A model generated the notes under the pieces. That model was not told the origin of the DNA, did not search any database, and was given only the letters and a program-made list of their open reading frames with translations. 64,000 nucleotides of DNA, from positions 3,466,550 through 3,530,549 of the forward strand of contig NC_054082.1 in assembly GCF_017562075.2 (NCBI RefSeq), in the 5' to 3' direction. Below are positions 60,068 to 64,000 of the stretch, piece after piece (within the stretch, counting starts at the first letter, position 1; every line of letters starts with the position of its first letter). Made by a program: the position numbers and the translations under genes. Source of the DNA: Anopheles merus. Its lineage: Eukaryota > Arthropoda > Insecta > Diptera > Culicidae.

Positions 60068-62781
60068 CTACGATACTTGCTGCCGTATCCAGTTGAGGAA
60101 TTTGGAAACATCGGTAAAGACGGAGTACTGGTTCGGATCGCAGAGCAGCAAGTTCCGACGCTGGGCACTGATCGACACGATTCCGCGGACGTAGTACCGT
60201 GGGCCTTCGGCAAACACTAATCCACCACCACTGTCCCCATTGCACACGGAGTTGCCTGCGAAGGAGAAGGGGTCGGTGATTAAAACGAAAATCCCTTTGA
60301 AAAATCTTCCAACACGTACCATCGGCATGTCCGGCACAGAAAGACTCGCCTACCGCCAGCACTCCATTGAACTGTACATTCCGCTGGGAGCACATCTTTT
60401 GCGACACGACCGGCACCTCTAGATAGTTCAGTACGTTGCTGATTACGCCGTCCCGATTGAATCCCCAGCCGGTAACCTTTCCCTCGCGGCCATAGAACGT
60501 GCTAATGTCCACCGTTCGATTGTAGAGACAGACGGGCTTTATAAAGCTGTTGTAGGTGATGTTACGCTTGAGCCGTAGCAGCCCTATATCCGTCGTGTAC
60601 ATCACAGGATTGTAGTCCCGATGAACTATGACCTCATCGGCGGTACGGTAAAAGTGATCATCGATCGTACTGATATCTATGATGCCCGTGTACACCCGGA
60701 ACAGTTCCACGTCCAGCGTTTCGTTCGTGTTTTGGCGCGTCAGACAGTGGGCCGCCGTTAAGATCCAGCGTCGTCCGATGATACTGCCACCGCATTGATA
60801 CTCCTGTAAAGGGCAATTGCTATTAGTTCCACTTCCCGTATTAGTATACCTCATCCCGACCTACCTCATCCAGATAGATAGCTACATGCCACGGATGTTC
60901 GCCCTGGTTGGACGTAACTCCACCAATGATTCGCGATCGGATACGGGGCCCGACCGGTTCCAGCACTGTCGCACACTCATCCTGCTCCAATGACCATCCG
61001 GTATTTTCATGCTAAAGAAACACCTCTTCATTAACAGCTCACATTAGGCAATTGTCCGATCTTACCGTCCTTTCCGTTGTGTGCTCCAACTTTACCCACG
61101 CCGTAGCACGCTCCGTAGTGGAGGTAGTCCTGCCTGTGGTTCTCCGGTGTTCTTCCTCCCTGGCAGGTTCATTCAACACACGGCGTCTTCGTTGTTGGCA
61201 GTGATTGTGACCGTTGAAATTCACCTCCACCACGTCCGGGATCGGTCCCATCTGGTTGTAGCGGATGAAGAAGTTGAGCTCTATTTCCGCATCCTTCGCC
61301 AGTATGAAGGTTCGGTTTTCGATCCTAAACCGCACGCTGTCTTCCGTCGTCACCTCGCCGAAAGCGTTCTGACCAAAAAAAAAAAGGACGAGATAAAAGT
61401 AGCTTTAAACTGTTCTTCACACCCCATGTCACAATGCCACTGTATTACCCCTACCCCCAACATGTACACTGGCTGATCGAACACGATCTCTATCAACGCC
61501 CGATCGATCGTGTTTTCGGCCACGAGATTCATAACCGCGTCCCAGCGGCCCGACGACACGATCACCCCGGTACGAATCGCCTGGCAGGAGGAGTTGAACT
61601 GATGGGCCGGTTCTGCGGTTCCATTTTTCGAGTGTACTTCCGGCTGGGTCGTGGTACTCGCGCCCGGCACTACCGATCCCGTCCATGGATCACGGAAATT
61701 CCTGATCAAAGGTCTGGAAGTGATAAGACGGTTGAATTAAGTCTTCGATTTTGATGCACATAGGCTTATGCTCGCTTACCTTAAATTGCCCACTGGACAG
61801 ATGGTAACGCCGTTGACTTCGATTCGGCTGACCGCCGGAGGGGAACCGGTGGTGTAGGACACCTCTAGCGGGATCTTGACCACTGTACCAGCGCGCAACG
61901 GGTACGTGAGATTGGCGATGTGAAAGCTCTGATGGTCGATGGTGCTGATTCTTCCAAAGTAATTCTAATTTGAATAGAAATGATACAGCAATCAATACAG
62001 CTGCCATAAATCACACGTTTGAAGTGCTGCTAGCGATGATGAGAACACGCCATGGGGCGGTTCCTGCGAATAGCGTTGACGCGCACTACTCAATTCCCTG
62101 CCATTGGGTAACCACTACCATTGCAAGATGAATGATCTTGCATTGGATTCTCAGAATGCACAGTCCACTTGTCGCTGGTGTTACTCATTACGTCGATCAA
62201 CTTCGATCGTTAATCAATTACATCCTTCATCAACCCTACAGTGAGCACACGATCACCGACACAGTGCGACGACGGTTCAGGTGTTTTTTTTTATATATTA
62301 TTCACAAACGCAACGAAACTGCTTTCCTACAACCATTGATAGCCTTTGCCTTGGCAAGCCTTTATCATCAAATTCCAGCACTGCATCCGTTGCATCGGTG
62401 CACTTACACACTACGTAGTTTTTTTTTCTTCTTGCTGTTATTTGTAAACAAGACGCACGCGATCACTGACACTGGCAATGGCCACCACAGTCCTCGGACG
62501 ATCCCAACCGCGTATCTTACCGTGAGTTGCTCCACTTGACGATCAAACTGCACCACCATCTGGACGTAGCGGATCGTAACGTTGGGCCGCAGCACCAGCG
62601 TACCCTCGTACTGCTTCCGGTACGCATCTTCGTGATCGATCGTAAACAGATCACTGCAGCTGGTCGCTTGTGGCGTTGGCAGGCGCACTTCTGCACTTTG
62701 CCCCACGCGTATGTAGGTGGCGAGAGCGCCAGCGGCTGTCCACACGAGGATCAGCGACAGCAGTGATGTCTCGCGCAACAT
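60068..62781 (-). CDS. secreted serine protease with two GD-type N-terminal domains
   Basis: Seven exons on the minus strand: 62781-62521, 61964-61780, 61713-61455, 61368-61066, 61011-60865, 60803-60320 and 60255-60068. The product is 608 aa. The exon 3 end is ambiguous by 6 bp because a second in-phase donor ends the exon at 61449. A signal peptide covers residues 1 to about 22. Two GD_N-type beta domains follow (about 42-145 and 191-290), each bounded by Cys. A Thr-rich linker leads to the activation site RSR|IIGG (cleavage after Arg362) and an S1 domain with His403, Asp456 and Ser554. The specificity residue equivalent to trypsin Asp189 is Ser548, and the active-site motif is GDSGGG rather than GDSGGP. 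The family includes Drosophila Gastrulation defective, which activates Snake in the dorsal Toll cascade. A role in dorsal patterning or immune proteolysis here is inference. Confidence 0.9.
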
Positions 62782-63210
62782 CTTTGACTGACTGATCAGT
62801 TTTATTTGTTTCTTCTGTGTGCTCCTAGCTCCTGTCTGATCGAAGATCACGAACCGAATGAGTTGAGCTCGCACGGCGGCGCTTCGGAGCAGGGCGACCA
62901 CAAACACGCCTGCTGCACCGATAATCCCGACCCTTTGGATTGATAATGGCGCCAAGCATTTCAATCAAACACTCGTCACTCGTTCGCGCGGGTTTGATGG
63001 ATGGGGCAGGGAACCGATCGCTACATCGGGGTAGCGTGATTCAAAGCCTAACGCGTAACCGTACTGATGACGTATCGGTCGCAATGGTCAAGCGAACGCG
63101 CAGTCGAGGAACTGCGACGATGACGTCGGTGGGAATTCGAGTTAGTGGGTCGGAATTCAAGACTCGAGATTAAGGAACGGCATTCGCTAGATTAAGACAT
63201 ATTACATGGT
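62782..63210 (-). promoter_or_regulatory. promoter region of GD-type protease 1
   Basis: The spacer between the two tandem proteases. On the minus strand two overlapping TCAGTC initiator-like words lie just upstream of the start codon (about 62786-62796). GATTATC-type GATA sites occur near 62925-62945. I see no additional gene. Confidence 0.3.
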
Positions 63211-63216
63211 TTTATT
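63211..63216 (-). terminator. poly(A) signal, GD-type protease 2
   Basis: AATAAA on the minus strand, 98 bases after the stop codon of the second protease. Confidence 0.7.
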
Positions 63217-63313
63217 GCGCTCACTATTGTACATATTGCTGTAGTAACTCTACATTGATAACTCACTAACACTACTGCTCTCCTACTGCGCGCGCACTTG
63301 CCTGCGCTACCTG

Positions 63314-64000
63314 CTACATGAGTCCCTTGATCCAGGACGTAAACTTGGCCGCATCCGTAAACACGACGTAGTGCTTCGAGTCGCAGTGGAACCGATCCTG
63401 GAGCGCCGCACTGACCGACACTATGCCCCGCAGGTACCACAGGTTGTTGTGCTTGAACACCATGCCGCCGCCACTGTCACCGTTGCACACGGAAGTGCCA
63501 TTCTTGAACCCGGCACAGAACGACGTGTCCGAGGTGACCTTGCTGAAGAAGTCCCGGTTCGACCAGATGCACGTTTCGTGCGCCACCACCGGCATCTGGG
63601 CGAAGGAGAGCCGCGAACTGACCAGCCCATGCTCATTATAGCCCCATCCCGGCACGAACCCGATCTTGTTGATCAGCGTCTTGTAGTCGTCGTCAAAGTT
63701 CCACAAACAAACGGGCCGCACAAAGTTGCTGTACTTGATGTCCTCCTTCAGCACCAGCACGGCAATGTCGTTGAAGAACCGTTCGTGCTGATACTGGGCC
63801 GGTATGTGGATCGATCGGATCTGGGCGTCCTCTTCCGGCCCGTTCCACTTGCTCAGATCGATCTTGCCGAAGTACAGCAGCAAACTGCCCGCATCGACCG
63901 GTTTGGAGCTTTTCTCCAGCGTCACACAGTGCGCCGCCGTGATGCTAGCCCGGCGCGATATCAGCGTTGCTCCGCAGAGATACTTCAGCTCGGTCACCGT
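63314..64000 (-). CDS. second GD-type serine protease, catalytic part (truncated by window)
   Basis: Only the C-terminal 228 residues are in the window, as one uninterrupted exon; the gene continues past the right edge. The S1 domain shows CGATLISRR, catalytic His in ITAAHC, Asp in FFNDIAVLVL and Ser in SVCNGDSGGGMVF. As in its neighbour, Ser replaces Asp at the position equivalent to trypsin 189, and Gly follows the catalytic GDSGG. Shared blocks such as PVCLWNFDDD/PVCLYNRTVD, PGWGYNEHG/TGWGFNRDG, NGDSGGG and GIVSVSA/GIVSISA show that the two genes are tandem duplicates. The visible part is intronless, whereas the neighbour is split before NSVCNGDS. Confidence 0.9.
   Translation of the reverse strand, partial: TVTELKYLCGATLISRRASITAAHCVTLEKSSKPVDAGSLLLYFGKIDLSKWNGPEEDAQIRSIHIPAQYQHERFFNDIAVLVLKEDIKYSNFVRPVCLWNFDDDYKTLINKIGFVPGWGYNEHGLVSSRLSFAQMPVVAHETCIWSNRDFFSKVTSDTSFCAGFKNGTSVCNGDSGGGMVFKHNNLWYLRGIVSVSAALQDRFHCDSKHYVVFTDAAKFTSWIKGLM

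Noticed and set aside
1..64000. CRISPR array, prophage, operon or bacterial elements
   Set aside because: Introns, poly(A) signals and microsatellites show a eukaryotic nuclear genome; no regularly spaced repeats were seen.

Overview
The window reads as nuclear DNA from a mosquito, most likely Anopheles. The protein genes are insect-like, have short GT-AG introns (about 60-90 bp, a few longer) and GC-rich codon use. They are separated by long gene-poor stretches full of (CA)n, (GA)n and (GAT)n microsatellites. I made no database search; all names come from recognising conserved sequence.

Layout: (1) 1-3200: one coding exon of a minus-strand gene (834-1009, start codon plus splice donor) whose remainder lies beyond the left edge, with a GAGA-rich 5' flank. 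(2) 3200-24100: no gene I can support. It holds an A-rich, AATAAA-rich block at about 9950-15300 that looks like a long plus-strand 3'UTR or non-coding RNA, and one weak candidate exon near 21.55 kb. (3) 24324-26870: a nearly intronless plus-strand gene for a Nup153-like protein with two RanBP2-type zinc fingers separated by a long KPKES repeat, and without the FG-repeat tail expected of Nup153. (4) 27.4-46.4 kb: a second gene desert. (5) 46.9-59.9 kb: a compact plus-strand head-to-tail cluster of four conserved housekeeping genes: WDR48/UAF1, WDR33, MAU2 and UFM1. (6) 60.07-64.0 kb: two tandem minus-strand serine proteases of the gastrulation-defective (GD) type. The first is complete with two GD N-terminal domains; the second runs off the right edge.

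The cluster genes act in different nuclear or ubiquitin-like pathways: deubiquitinase activation, poly(A) signal recognition, cohesin loading and ufmylation. Sharing a strand looks like gene packing rather than one pathway. UFM1 and the first protease converge, and their poly(A) signals cross, so their 3'UTRs should overlap.

The most interesting observation is in WDR33. Reading straight through the exon 3 donor gives a 94-residue in-frame tail ending in a strongly hydrophobic, probably membrane-spanning segment, followed by a stop and a cluster of AATAAA signals inside the intron. This is what a premature-polyadenylation, membrane-anchored short isoform of a poly(A)-signal reader would look like.
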